DNA of 64,000 nucleotides, taken from the NCBI GenBank assembly GCA_019914995.1, contig CM034133.1:8078495-8142494 (forward strand), in the 5' to 3' direction. The notes below the pieces were generated by a model. The model did not search any database, was not told the origin of the DNA, and was given only the letters and a program-made list of their open reading frames with translations. The stretch comes from Acanthochlamys bracteata (lineage: Eukaryota > Streptophyta > Magnoliopsida > Pandanales > Velloziaceae). Positions 38,320-48,743 of this stretch are shown here, piece by piece (the stretch's first letter is position 1; each line of letters starts with the position of its first letter). A program made the translations under genes and the position numbers.

Positions 38320-39951
38320 TGTTAGATATTCCTGCAAGATTAACTCAAGAGGGGAGGGGTGAATTGAGTTAGTCTATAAAAAATTTTATCAAATTTGTTA
38401 TCCTCTTTGGCGACTAGAGCTAATTTGGGCCGTGTCAATCTTTTGTAACTATGAGACAGAAGAGTTAGTGTGTTTTCTTGTGAAGTAACAAAAAGTAGTG
38501 TTCGGGATATTTAACGTGGTTGGCAAAACCCCTTTGCCTACATCCACGGTCGCTCTATCACCGAGCCAAAGCTTTAGTAGACCTTTAATATGCTACAAAT
38601 ACACCTAGAGCGAAGTGCTTCATGCCAAACACACATACTCTAGGGTTTCTTCGCCAAGACAACCCCTACCTGAGCCTCTGGACACGCTTTGTCCCCCCTG
38701 GCTGATTTGCTAGCACTATTACAAGGTCTAAGAGCTTACACCAAGCTCAACCCGAGCTTCCTTTACCGGTGCATCCAGCACTACCTTTACACTGTAAGTG
38801 ACAAGTTACAAAAAAATAAACAAGTATTGAGTGCAGGATCTATCTCATGAATGTTGAGTGTTTAATCGGTGATTCAGATGAGATGATCGGAGAGATTGCT
38901 GAGAGATTTCTTTAGTATGATTTGCAGCAAGATTTGTTTGTGTGGAGTAGTCAAGTTCGTGACCGGTAGTGGGAGTTTTTGTGTAGAGTGGTAGAGTTCT
39001 TGTATATCTCTGTTTTTGCTTGGATTCTCTCTACTTCTGTTTTCTTTATATTCTCTCCCTGTTTTTCTCTATTTCTCCACCTGTTTCGTCGTTGCTGTGA
39101 CTCCCTTTTTATAGAGCATCTTTCCTGTGCAGGAGCCGTTGAGGAACGTTGTTGTTGGCGCTCGTTTCTTCACGTCAGAGAAGGAATGGTGTTGTCCAGT
39201 GGTTCTTCAGCTGTGTTTATGCAAAGTCTTTATTGCATTGAATGCGTTGAAGAAATTTGAATTTGCTGCCAACGGTTGAGTGCTTAATTTAGCTAAGCTT
39301 CATTTGAATTTCGGTGGTGATGAGTTGATATGGTATGTCCATAATAAATGCAGTCTGAGTTGACCGCTTGGTGATCAAGGACTTTGTTGCTTTCTTTCCT
39401 TAATTATTGAGCTTCCTTTTGTGTGAAAGTGAAGATGATTCTAGCTCTTGTAAATCTTACATTTGAGATCCTTGATCCGTTGTGAGTGCAGATGATTTTT
39501 TGAAGGCAAGGAAACCGTTGCCGTTGAACATATGGGGTTTGTCCCAAACAGAGAATGCATATGCTTCAGTAGCCAAACAATGGCACTGTAATGTGGCTGT
39601 TGCATCCTCTGTCCCGTATCTTTATTCTCTGTCCCGCTTGATGAGCAAAGATAGCATTATTGATTGTCATTATTTATTTGTGGCATCCTCGTCCCGTATC
39701 TTTTTTCTGTCCCTTCAAGCGATCGAGCGGTGGCCTGTGATGTCATTTGTGGCATCCTCTGTCCCATGTGCTGTCCTCTGTCTAGTATGTAGTAGCATAA
39801 TAGTTGGCTGTATGATGGCTGTTTTTGTCTGCTGTAAATTAAATGATCTTTGTTTGTCTAATCCTGCAGACTTATTTTCAGATTATTAGTCTTATATAAA
39901 TCATAGTTCTTAATTATTTGTTATCATCAAAATTATTTTTGTATTTCCAAC
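38320..39951 (-). repeat. 5' LTR of Sirevirus D, 1632 bp
   Basis: Read on the minus strand it runs TGTTGGAAATAC to ATATCTAACA, with a TATA box at about 39113-39105. It keeps CTGCAGG and CACTTCGCTCTAGG, unlike both LTRs of C. Confidence 0.9.
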
Positions 39952-40400
39952 ACCATCCTAAAGGGGCTGTAAGATTATAAAGCAACCAAACATCTCATTT
40001 TAGCAATGTAAAAGACAACAAATTATCAGAAATCATCATAGGGACAATAAGGATAGCTGACAATCTCTCAAAATCTGAATAGGACTAGATAGGACAAGCA
40101 TAGGCAAATATACATCAATATCTATTACTTGTAATAAAGGATAGCGAATAATTCCTCAAAATTCATCATTAGGCCAGTAAGGGTAAGCATAGGCAACAAC
40201 TATATATATTTAGTTAAGATAAGTGTAGTATTCATTCCACTATCATAATATCATTACCCATTAAGCTAGACAAATATCTCATTCAAGATAATAATTCCTG
40301 ACATACCGTTCAAAAGGGCTACAAGGCTGTGCATAGGCAACCAAGCATTTCATTTTAGTAATGTTCAAAAACATTACACAAAAACAGAAATGGCTACTGT
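39952..40400 (-). repeat. Composite tandem repeat, reverse arm (X')
   Basis: Read on the minus strand, a ~355-bp unit begins near 40360 (ACATTACTAAAATGAAATG) and again near 40010 (ACATTGCTAAAATGAGATG). The second unit is broken at GATGG/39952 by the LTR of D; its continuation is found at 33687, after the 3' LTR of C. Confidence 0.85.
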
Positions 40401-41493
40401 GCAAAACTAATGAAATGTATTTATACCATAATGGAGAGAAGCTCGAATAAATTTTATATGAAAGATTTAATATACAATAATACTTTTGCACAAAGCAGTC
40501 TAAACATGTCAAGTAAAGAAAAGATATGATTAAAAACACAATATGAATTAATCAATAATACTTTTAGCTTCACTATTAAACCGAAAGAGGAAAAACAACA
40601 CCTATAAGCACTTACCATATGCAAAAATTGTATGAACTGTATAGACAAGCACTCATAATCTGCAAGCACACCTTAAGAAAAAAATAACAAGCACGGTAAA
40701 TCATTACAAAAAACAACTCATCATCTGCAGTGTAGAACAAAAAAATAAACCATACATGTCGAAACAAATAGAGGACGAACACACATACCATACACACTCA
40801 AAAACACTATACCGTTAATTGTTAAAACCGTTATCGTCAATAGGAAAAAAAAAAGAGAAAACAAACTAAAAAAATTGCTGCTAAAAATCTTACCAAATCG
40901 AGGGAAGAACGGCGGTGAAAGCTTTAGTAAAAAATTCAAAACCGTACGAGATCAAGATCGACTCGGACGAAAAGGTCAACACAAATGAGACCGACAACGG
41001 TGTCGAACGAAAAAATACTTGGCTTTTTAGCGATATGAGACAAAAAAAAAGGATTATCAGTTTGTCTGCCGGAGACAAAAATATCATCTGTGTCGAAGAT
41101 CAAAATCGATCGAAAAAATTAGAGTTTGAACAGTGGAGCAGCGTATACAGATAGAATGCAGAACGATCAAGGAAATAAAAAAATACAATAAATAAGATAC
41201 GGTAAAATAATTTATATAACATGATAATTTTATAAATTTATTATGAGCATTATCAGTTATTTGCAGGAGGATGAGAAAAATCGCCGCGGTACTTTTCTTG
41301 AAAGCATCTCTGTAATGCTTTTTTAAAAGCAACCGTTAAAAACACCATGAAGCAGCTTAAAACTGCATTACCCAAAGACCTAATTTACTATTTTGTGCTT
41401 TTTTCGAGCACAGCCAAAGGAGGCCTTTCTTTTATCAAACCGTTTTATTAGTGTATAGTGCTTTTTTTTTGCCAAAAGAAGCAAAAAAGCGTT
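40401..41493 (-). other. Non-coding; splice-signal remnants on the minus strand
   Basis: No ORF is convincing. Read on the minus strand, a leader-like segment (41160-40896) ends before GTAAGATTTT, and a 44-base block (40659-40616) is bounded by TTGCAG and GTAAGTGC. This looks like the start of a spliced gene or non-coding RNA whose body would run into repeat X'. 41160-41493 is AT-rich with GCTTTT words typical of MITE ends. Confidence 0.3.
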
Positions 41494-44020
41494 CACTACT
41501 ATAAATTGGGTCTTTACCGACCTCAAAATTTAGTCGGTATTGGCATCAAAATCAGTCGGTAATACCAATTACCGACTGAAAATGTGATAGTCGGCCATCC
41601 GTCGGCAATGACTGGTCGCTAAACGATTTACCGACTACACGATAAATTCAGTCGGTAATGAACAGTAAATTACTGACTGAACTTAAAATAATCGGTAATT
41701 TCAGTTTATCGACTAAAATTTATAGTGGATAAATTTAATTTACCAACTGAAATTTTTAATGGGTAAATTGAATTTACCCACTGAAATTTCAGTGACTAAA
41801 TTCTGAATTAGCGACTGAAATTTCGGTAGGTAATTTCAATTTACCCACTAAATTTTTAATTATTAAATTTGCCTAATAAAATTATAATTAATATTTATTA
41901 AATGATAACAAAATCATTTATATTCATTAAAAATATATAGAACATTCACCAAGATTTACAATTATATATCCATTAAAGTCATCATCAAATTAAATATACC
42001 AATTCATCCAACAAAAAAAATTTCTCATAGTTAAGTACAAAATTTTTTCTCATAGTTAAGTACAAAAAATTTCTCATAATCATCATCAAATTAAATATAC
42101 AGCCGCGGACCAAACTCTTCCTCTTGAGACGACCATGATGGGCTCCTTACCTTTGGTTTTGCCTTGTTCGACAACCGGTCATGAAATTGCTGTCAAAGAA
42201 GAACTACAAATCAAGTCTAAGCACTTTAATTCAATTCTACATTGATTCAGCAGTAACTTAGACTCAAACATGAAGCCATATAAGATGGAATAAACATCCT
42301 GACTTCAAGAATGACTCAAGCTTAACCAGTCCCAACTTCCAAGAGGTTAAAGGAAATATAAGTGATTCAAGCAATAAAATCCAAAGTAAGGCTCCAACAG
42401 GTAGAAATTTTAAGCTAGGCAGAAACTTTGCATAGAAAATTAGATGGATGAGGATCAAGATCTGAAAAACCTCCTAAACATAAATTTGAGCTTTTAAAAA
42501 AACGTTTTACTTTCATCTTTTGCAAACCAAAATAATAACAAGATCAAATCAGGAAACTAAGGAAAGTACTTTTTTCTCTAAACTACTTGTTATTAAATTA
42601 AAAAATCTACTAGAGGAACTGAGGAAGTAGCTAACACAATCACAGGTGAAGATCGACCAGATTTCGATGTAATTAAGAAAAATCACAAGCTACACTGAAA
42701 TTCAGGTTTGCAAACTATGCACAAGATCATAACGTAAAAAACTGAGTAACTCCCACAACTAAAACATGAGAAGAGGAAAACGACAGATTGCAAAACACCA
42801 CTTAATCACAAAAAATAAACTAACATGCAAATCTCTCAACAAATAGTTCTCAATCACGCTCGAAAGATCTCCTACAGCTATACTATACAAAATCAATCAA
42901 ACCTAGAATCAGGGAGTGCCTATTGAAGAAGGGAAACGGAAACAGTAGTCATAACAAAGCAATCACTATTTGTAGATAAATCGAGAACCAAAACCAAACA
43001 TTAGAATCAAAATTCCAGCCCTGAATCACCTGTCGTCTGAGATCAGCGTCTCTAAGCTTAGCTTCGATCTCCTCAGCGCTGAGCAGCGGCGGACTGCTTC
43101 GTCTTTCGATTAACCTCCGACGAATTCTCCGGGGAACCTCTCCCGGCGTTGTTCCAACTGAAAAATCCAATGCAATTGTCTAGGGTTCAACTACTGAAGC
43201 TATAAGGTCACTTCATTCCCCAAATCAGAAACCAAACCAAATCAAATCAAAGCAAATAAAAAGAAAGGTTGGACTACTAGCTTGCTTCAGTTGGGGGCAA
43301 AAGTAAGCATTCACCAGCAACAGTTAGGAACACAGAGACTGCAGAAAGCGAGAGCTCAACGAATTGACTCTACAACAACCGGTATGCTTCCTTTCTTCAC
43401 CAGAACAAATAAAACCAAAAAAAATAAATTAAGGAGCAGGTAATCACTGTTGAGTAGGAAAGTATAGAATTAATTTATGAGAGGAATGTTGGCTACAGCA
43501 AAAATTGCTTACTTTCTTCGCCGGTCGTAGATGAAACCTGCAGTCACGCGCCGGAGAAGAAAGCTAAATTTTCGACGAATAGGAGCAGGTGAAATCGAAC
43601 TGATCAACTGAACCTTACTAAAACTGATAAATACCGACTGACTAAAATATTCAGTCGATAAACTTATCGACTGAAAATAAATTCAGTCGATAAAATTATC
43701 GACTAAAAATATTTTTTAATCAATAATTAATATGAATTATCGACTGAATCTATTTTATTTGATAAAATTATCGATTGAAAATAAATTCAGTCGATAAATT
43801 TGCAGACTAAAAATATTTTTAATCGATAATTAATATAAATTATCGATTAAATTATATTTTAGTCGATAAATAAATTAATTTATCGATTGAAAATCTAATC
43901 AATCGGTAAATATAAAAAAAATATCGACTAAATTTTTTTCAATCGATATTGATAGATTTACCGACTATATTGTTTCAATCAATATATTTTCAGTCGCTGA
44001 AAATTATTTTTGTAGTAGTG
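41494..44020. mobile_element. Non-autonomous CACTA element with captured gene, 2527 bp
   Basis: Ends CACTACTATAAA (left) and, reversed, CACTACTACAAA (right). Both 400-bp subterminal regions are packed with ACCGACTGAA/TTCAGTCGGTAA and ATCGACTGAA/TTCAGTCGATAA words in both directions, the usual transposase-binding repeats of CACTA elements. The flanking triplets are GTT and ATT, one mismatch in the expected 3-bp duplication. No transposase is present. The middle is a fragment of a TCP11-like gene. The right end lies 4 bp past the GolS stop codon. Confidence 0.9.
42101..43179 (-). pseudogene. Captured fragment of a T-complex-protein-11-like gene
   Basis: Exon 1 part (43179-43030) encodes VPRRIRRRLIERRSS and then SAEEIEAKLRDADLRRQ, ending at CAG before GTGATT. 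Exon 2 part (42189-42101) follows an AG acceptor and encodes QFHDRLSNKAKPKVRSPSW then SSQEEEFG. The spliced order matches the N-terminus of plant TCP11-domain proteins. The intervening 840 bp (43029-42190) is the presumed intron 1. The codon where a Met is expected is TTG (43170) and an in-frame TAG lies upstream (43182-43180), so it is not an intact gene. Exon 2 ends at CACTA-internal sequence. Sequence 43183-43560 may be leader of the source gene. Confidence 0.85.
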
Positions 44021-44024
44021 ATTG

Positions 44025-45438
44025 TCAAGCAGCAGATGGTGCAATATTGTAATCTACTTTTTCCGGTACAGTTTCGGGGAGAGCAGGCACCGGATTGACG
44101 GCAACGGCAGGGCCGTTGTAATCGAGAGACTTATCGTCGTAGACGTCCCACCATTTCTTGACAAGCATCTTGATATCTTCCCTATCCATGTTGGGCTCCT
44201 TGCCCGTGTACCTCCACGGCTTCGACCACGCAGAAGAGTAGTTAACAACTTTGACCTTCTCGAGCTCCACGTTCTCCGGGTGGCGCCAAAGCATGGCGAG
44301 GACAAGGTTGTAGATCAATGGAATAGGCTCGTACATGTCATCGAAGAACTTGTTGAGGAAGTCCTGTTGCGCGAAGGAAGTCGGCGGGGTGATCTCCAAA
44401 GTAGCACGGAGAAACTCGGCGGTGGCTAGACTTGGCTCGTGGACGAACACGCCGGCGTTGAAGTAGAGAGCCGGACGTGGACCGAGCTCGCTTTTCCAGG
44501 TGACTTTGTCGGGACACTGCTGGCAGTATCCGTTCTTGTATTGCGGCGTATGGCTCCACGTCTTCTCGCAGAAGCAATCCATTACCGCGTAGAAGCGACC
44601 ATCGGGAAGATCGAAAAGGTCATCGATGTTTTCGTAAACTTGAACATCTGCGTCCAAGTAGATCATCTTGCTGTACTCCACAAACTGCAAACAGAGCAAG
44701 AATTTTCACCATGAGTTGAAATTTTCTGAAACATTTACAAACAAGAAGATGGCTAAAGAACTTTTGACATCACCAATCTCAACACAGTAAAGTGGTCGTT
44801 TTGAAATTAATTATGAAAATAAATTTTTTTAAAATAAATATTTTATTTTAACTAGTTTTATTTTTTATTTTAAAATAATAATAAAAAATTTACTATTTAA
44901 TTTTTTTATAATTTAATTTTTTAAATAAATTAATAAATATTTATAAAAATATATTTAAAAATATATAATTAAAAAGTTGGTCTGAGAAGGTGGTTGCACG
45001 GCATGGGGAGCTGGGTCTACAATGAATTCAAAAAACGGAGTTCTCATGGCGAAAGAACAAACAGATCGTACTATTGACAAGAATAAAAAGCTCATAATTA
45101 ATTACCTTCCAAATACGGAGCTTGGAGTAATTGATGACGTCATACGCCATGGCGAGCTGGGTGTCCTCCGGCGGGTAAAGAGGTTCGACTTCTCTAATAA
45201 TGCACCCCTGTGATCTCAGCAGCTTCCGGTGATTTTCCGGCACATCAGGCAACACAGCAACAACAAGCGGGTAAACTGATCCCACCTTCCTCAACCCCTT
45301 TATAAGACCAACAACACCATTGACGTAATCACCATTCCCGGCAAGGAACGTGACGAACGCTCTCATCGGTGAAGAAACAATCTTGCTTCCATAGGTAGCA
45401 ACATCAGGTGTTCCCTTGCTAATGATCTCTAACGCCAT
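44025..45438 (-). CDS. GolS: Galactinol synthase (GT8 family), two exons
   Basis: Exon 1 45438-45106, GT-AG intron 45105-44685 (421 bp), exon 2 44684-44025; 330 residues, the usual length. It would transfer galactose from UDP-galactose to myo-inositol, giving galactinol, the donor for raffinose and stachyose; a cytosolic enzyme tied to stress and seed physiology. Family marks: AFVTFLAGNGDYV (residue 27 on), AVLPDVPE, AMAYDVINYSKLRIW, YLDADVQV with the metal-binding DxD, FNAGVFV, MLWRHPEN, REDIKMLVKKWWD and the C-terminal APSAA. Odd: the conserved HYCAAGSKPW reads NYSSAWSKPW (44250-44221), so the His ligand and Gly of HxxGxxKPW are gone; also AMAYYV is AMAYDV. Exon 2 is uninterrupted although many GolS genes have further introns. 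The 3' flank is a CACTA end 4 bp after TGA. Intact frame, but activity is uncertain. Confidence 0.95.
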
Positions 45439-46321
45439 TTTGTGCTAAGAAATTAAAACTCAAGATTGAAATTCTTGACAACTCAAAGATTGAAGACCTT
45501 CAGAAACGATTGGTTGCTTCTATAGGCGAAAATGAAGCATCAAATTACTAAAATAGACATAAAATAATAGGCTCACTACCAGTGAGACGAGTGACGCTCA
45601 AAATAAGAAAACTTAGTAGAAGGAGCTAGAAATTTTTGTGTCATTTCTTCTAGTGGTCCAAGTGTTTACTGTGATTGCAAAAAGCACTGCGTTGGACGTT
45701 GACTATGAGATTACGCCTTGAGCAGAGGCTGAAGTCAGCTGAAGTGACGTGAAAAGAGCTTGAACAAGCTTCTAGATGCTTACCTTTAGCTGCTAAAAAT
45801 TTGTTGTTTTAAAAAAATAACTATGGATCGCGATACATGCACATTTTTTTTAAAGAACACTCTCTTTCTGACTATAAAATTTTCAAATTTAATTTTCATA
45901 AACAAATATGTATAATTATGATATCAAAATATACTAATAAAATTTTAATTTAATTCAATTACGAATCAAATTCTATATAACTACTTGATAAAAATAACAA
46001 AAATAATAATATATATGTAATTTTTTATTTCTGTTATTTTTATTAAGTGGTCGAATTGAGATTAATTTATAATCTAATTGATGAATATATCTTTAAATTA
46101 TAATTTTTTATATTCAATAATATAGATTAAATTTTGAAATCTCAAAATAATAAAAACTAAAAAGAGAGTGTCCCGAAATACCAATAAATAAAGAACGCAC
46201 TTATCTCTCTCATATAATTATTTGTTTTCTATCCATCATTTGATTAAACATCACATATTGACGGGATAAATCAGTTTCTATAATATTCAACATAATATAT
46301 AAAACATACACCTGACACTAT
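45439..46321 (-). promoter_or_regulatory. GolS upstream region
   Basis: Sequence between the GolS start and the MITE at 46322. An ACGTG core (TGACGTG, 45745-45751) is an ABRE-like site about 310 bp before the ATG, consistent with the drought/ABA control common in this family. A weak TATA-like CCTATAGA lies about 85 bp before the ATG. The distal half is AT-rich. No other gene is seen. Confidence 0.4.
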
Positions 46322-46543
46322 GGGCGTGTTTACTTAGTAAGGGAAATTAAAAAATCAAATAAAAAATTAAAAATATTTAATAAAAAATAAAATTATATAT
46401 TAATAAAATATTTATAATAAATTTTAAAAATAATTTTTTAAAAAATTTTATTAATAAAATAATTTTATTCTAATTTTTGTATATATTTTATGTTGGAAGT
46501 GAGTTTTTAAAAAACTCACTTTGGGGTGTTGATAAACACGCCC
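46322..46543. mobile_element. Tourist-like MITE, 222 bp, upstream of GolS
   Basis: Ends GGGCGTGTTTAC and, reversed, GGGCGTGTTTATC; TAT flanks both sides (46319-46321 and 46544-46546). AT-rich core. It sits about 0.9 kb upstream of the GolS ATG. Confidence 0.8.
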
Positions 46544-46555
46544 TATAATAAAGAG

Positions 46556-47125
46556 ATTTTTCCGCGACTAAAAAGGACAGTCGAAATAACAAAAACGCGA
46601 CCGTAGAAACTTTTAATGACTGACAAAAATCAGTTGCGGAGACGGTCGCGCTAGGTCGGTATCTGAAGGCTTCTGCGACCAAGATGGAACAGTTGATAAC
46701 TAATACTCCAAAGCATTAGCGACCGCCAAGTGCGAGTATCAGCGACGAAGACAACAAGTCGTAGAAGCTAAACCAGCGACCGATTATCTTGGGAGTCGAG
46801 GTAGGTTTCAGTCACCAAGCAGAGATGGTCGTTGTTGGTGTATCAGCGACCGTCCGTATTGGTCAGTGATGCTTAACAAGAGACCGATAGCTTTGAGTCG
46901 TGGAAGGTTTCGACGACCAGGTGATGATTATCGTTATTGTCTTATCAGCAACCACTGTTATTGGTCGCAATTGGTGTATATCTGCGACTAGTCTCGCTGG
47001 TCGCTGATAGACAATCAGTGACCGATAGTCTCGATCGCAATTGGTTTAGTTTTATGTGTTTAGCGACATTTTAGTGCTGGTCGTTGATAATCCAACAGTG
47101 GCTATTTACTAAAGTCGCTAATACC
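46556..47125. mobile_element. CACTA-like subterminal repeat cluster
   Basis: At least ten copies of GCGACCG/CGGTCGC-type words in both orientations (for example TCAGCGACCG, GGTCGCTGATA, TTGGTCGCAATTGG). This arrangement is that of a CACTA subterminal region, a different family from the one at 41494-44020. No terminal CACTA was located; boundaries are approximate. Confidence 0.5.
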
Positions 47126-47450
47126 TTTAAAAAAATTTATTTCTTCTTTTGTATATACTACGTATTATTATCTTATGTACAAAACAATTCAATAATAAAA
47201 AATATTTTAACAATTAATATTTTAATAATATTAAATAAAGTATATTAATAATTCTTAGTTACAACAAAATAAAAATACAAAAAAAGAGTATTACAAGCAT
47301 GTATTTTTAATAAACAAAATATAAGAAACTAACAAAAGTGTTAAGTGTTGACAATGCACTTCTTCCCAACAAAGTAAACGATCGTAAATCTAAAATTAAA
47401 ACAAATAAAAGCATTAACCAATAATATGTATGCAAACATATGATAAATAT
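47126..47450. other. AT-rich spacer
   Basis: Low-complexity A/T sequence between the CACTA-like cluster and the tandem array. Nothing recognisable. Confidence 0.5.
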
Positions 47451-48255
47451 AGGTTGTTTTATACTAAAGTATTCGATATTAAGATTTTTAAATCTAAACT
47501 TGCTTCTAACTTACTTCCGAACCTTCAAATTTGATTACGACTCTTCTTACAAGTTACATTCATCGAACTTATCGTATCGGTGCTAATTTCGTGTCATTTG
47601 ATGATTTACTTTGTATTTCGACCCCCTATATTGTCCTATATTAAGCTATTATATATTAAGATTTTTAAAATCTAAATTTTCTTCTAACTTACTTCGAACC
47701 TCTAAATTTGATTCCGACTCTTCTTAAGGTTATACTTGTCGAGCCGATCGTGTCGGCACTAATTTCATATCATTTGACGACTTATTTTACATTTTGACCA
47801 CATAAGTTATCTTACACTAAGCTATTTTAAGATTTTTAAAACGTAATTTGCTTCTAATTTACTATCCGGACCTCCAAATTTGATTCCGACTCTTCTAGTA
47901 AGTCACACTCGTCAAGCCGATTGTGTCGGTCCCAATTTTGTATCATTTGACGGCTTACTTTATATTTTGAGCGCTTGTGTTGTTTTAAACTAAGGTATTA
48001 TATATTAAGATTTTTAAAACCTAAACTTGTTTCTAACTTACTTTCCGAATCTCCAATTTGATTCTGACTCTTATTGCAAGTCACACAAGTCGAATCGATC
48101 TGAGTTGGCGCTAATTATGTGTCATTTGATGGCTTAGTTTATATTTTGAACCCATATGTTATTTTAAACTAAGCTATTCTCTATTAAAATTTTTAAACCT
48201 AAAATTGCTTCTAACTTATTTTTTGGAACTCTAAATTTGATTCCGACTCTTTTAC
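47451..48255. repeat. ~175-bp tandem repeat array, left part
   Basis: About five units; the landmark TTTGATTCCGACTCTT occurs near 47529, 47706, 47879, 48056 and 48237, spaced 173-181 bp. Units also share GTGTCGGTGCTAATTT and CTTCTAACTTACTT. The array is broken at 48256 by a Ty1-copia element and resumes at 57223. Confidence 0.9.
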
Positions 48256-48357
48256 TGTTAAAATACATGTGTTATTTCATTTCACTAATACAACTACATG
48301 TATATCTATATATATTAAATACATAGGATATTATTGTCACTTCAACTCACACCAACA
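48256..48357 (-). repeat. 3' LTR of the copia element, 102 bp
   Basis: Minus-strand TGTTGGTGTGAG to TTTTAACA. About 90 percent like the right copy by eye. Unusually short for an LTR. Confidence 0.85.
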
Positions 48358-48368
48358 CTCTCCCTCAA

Positions 48369-48743
48369 GTTGATATATAAATATCTCTAATACCCAACTT
48401 GTCAAATGAGTTGTAAAATATTTTATTAGAAATAGCTTTTATAAGTATATATGTCAATTGATCTTCAGACTTCACAAATAGAAACTGAACTGTCTTGTCG
48501 TCTAACTTCTATTTGATGAAATGACGATCCACTTCAATATGTTTTGTCTGATAATGTTGAACTGAATTATGAGCAATATTAGTGGTTGCCATGTTATCGC
48601 AGAATAATTTCAGCTCAGATACCGATGTGTAGTTTACCTCTGTAAGTAACTTTTTTTTCACATAAACCTTTGCTCATACTCTGAACTTGGCTTTTGCACT
48701 TGATAATGCAACTACTTTTTATTTCTTATTTCTTCAAATAACT
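48369..48743 (-). pseudogene. RNase H, C-terminal remnant (copia element)
   Basis: Read on the minus strand this continues the RNase H from 50687-50322 across the solo LTR, with frames broken. Words for a DNxS..IAHN..HHIEVDRHF-like end can be traced near 48600-48500. The plus strand has no gene. Confidence 0.6.

Larger units (their letters stand above)
34291..39951 (-). mobile_element. Truncated Sirevirus D
   Basis: Read on the minus strand: 5' LTR (39951-38320), primer site (TGGTATCAGAGT at 38317-38306), gag, protease, integrase, and RT up to the codons QMDVK, where it ends in tandem repeat X. The rest of RT, RNase H, env-like region and 3' LTR are absent. Protein pieces are nearly identical to those of C. 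Flank at the 5' side is CCATC (plus strand), the complement of the GATGG next to C's 3' LTR. Confidence 0.9.

Noticed and set aside
42949..43170. A 73-codon minus-strand ORF taken as a small gene
   Set aside because: Its first codon is TTG, the last 26 codons run into intron sequence after a GT donor, and the coding part is the captured TCP11 exon 1.
44022..44714. Plus-strand ORFs of 91 and 135 codons
   Set aside because: Exact shadows of GolS exon 2, which has clear family motifs on the minus strand.
44685..45105. GolS as two broken pieces of a pseudogene
   Set aside because: Exon 1 ends TGGAAG before GTAAT and exon 2 follows TTTGCAG in phase, restoring the KLRIW-FVEYSKM family sequence; a normal intron explains the gap.
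47451..48255. CRISPR-like array
   Set aside because: Repeat units are contiguous, ~175 bp and diverged, without short identical repeats and unique spacers; the context is a plant genome.
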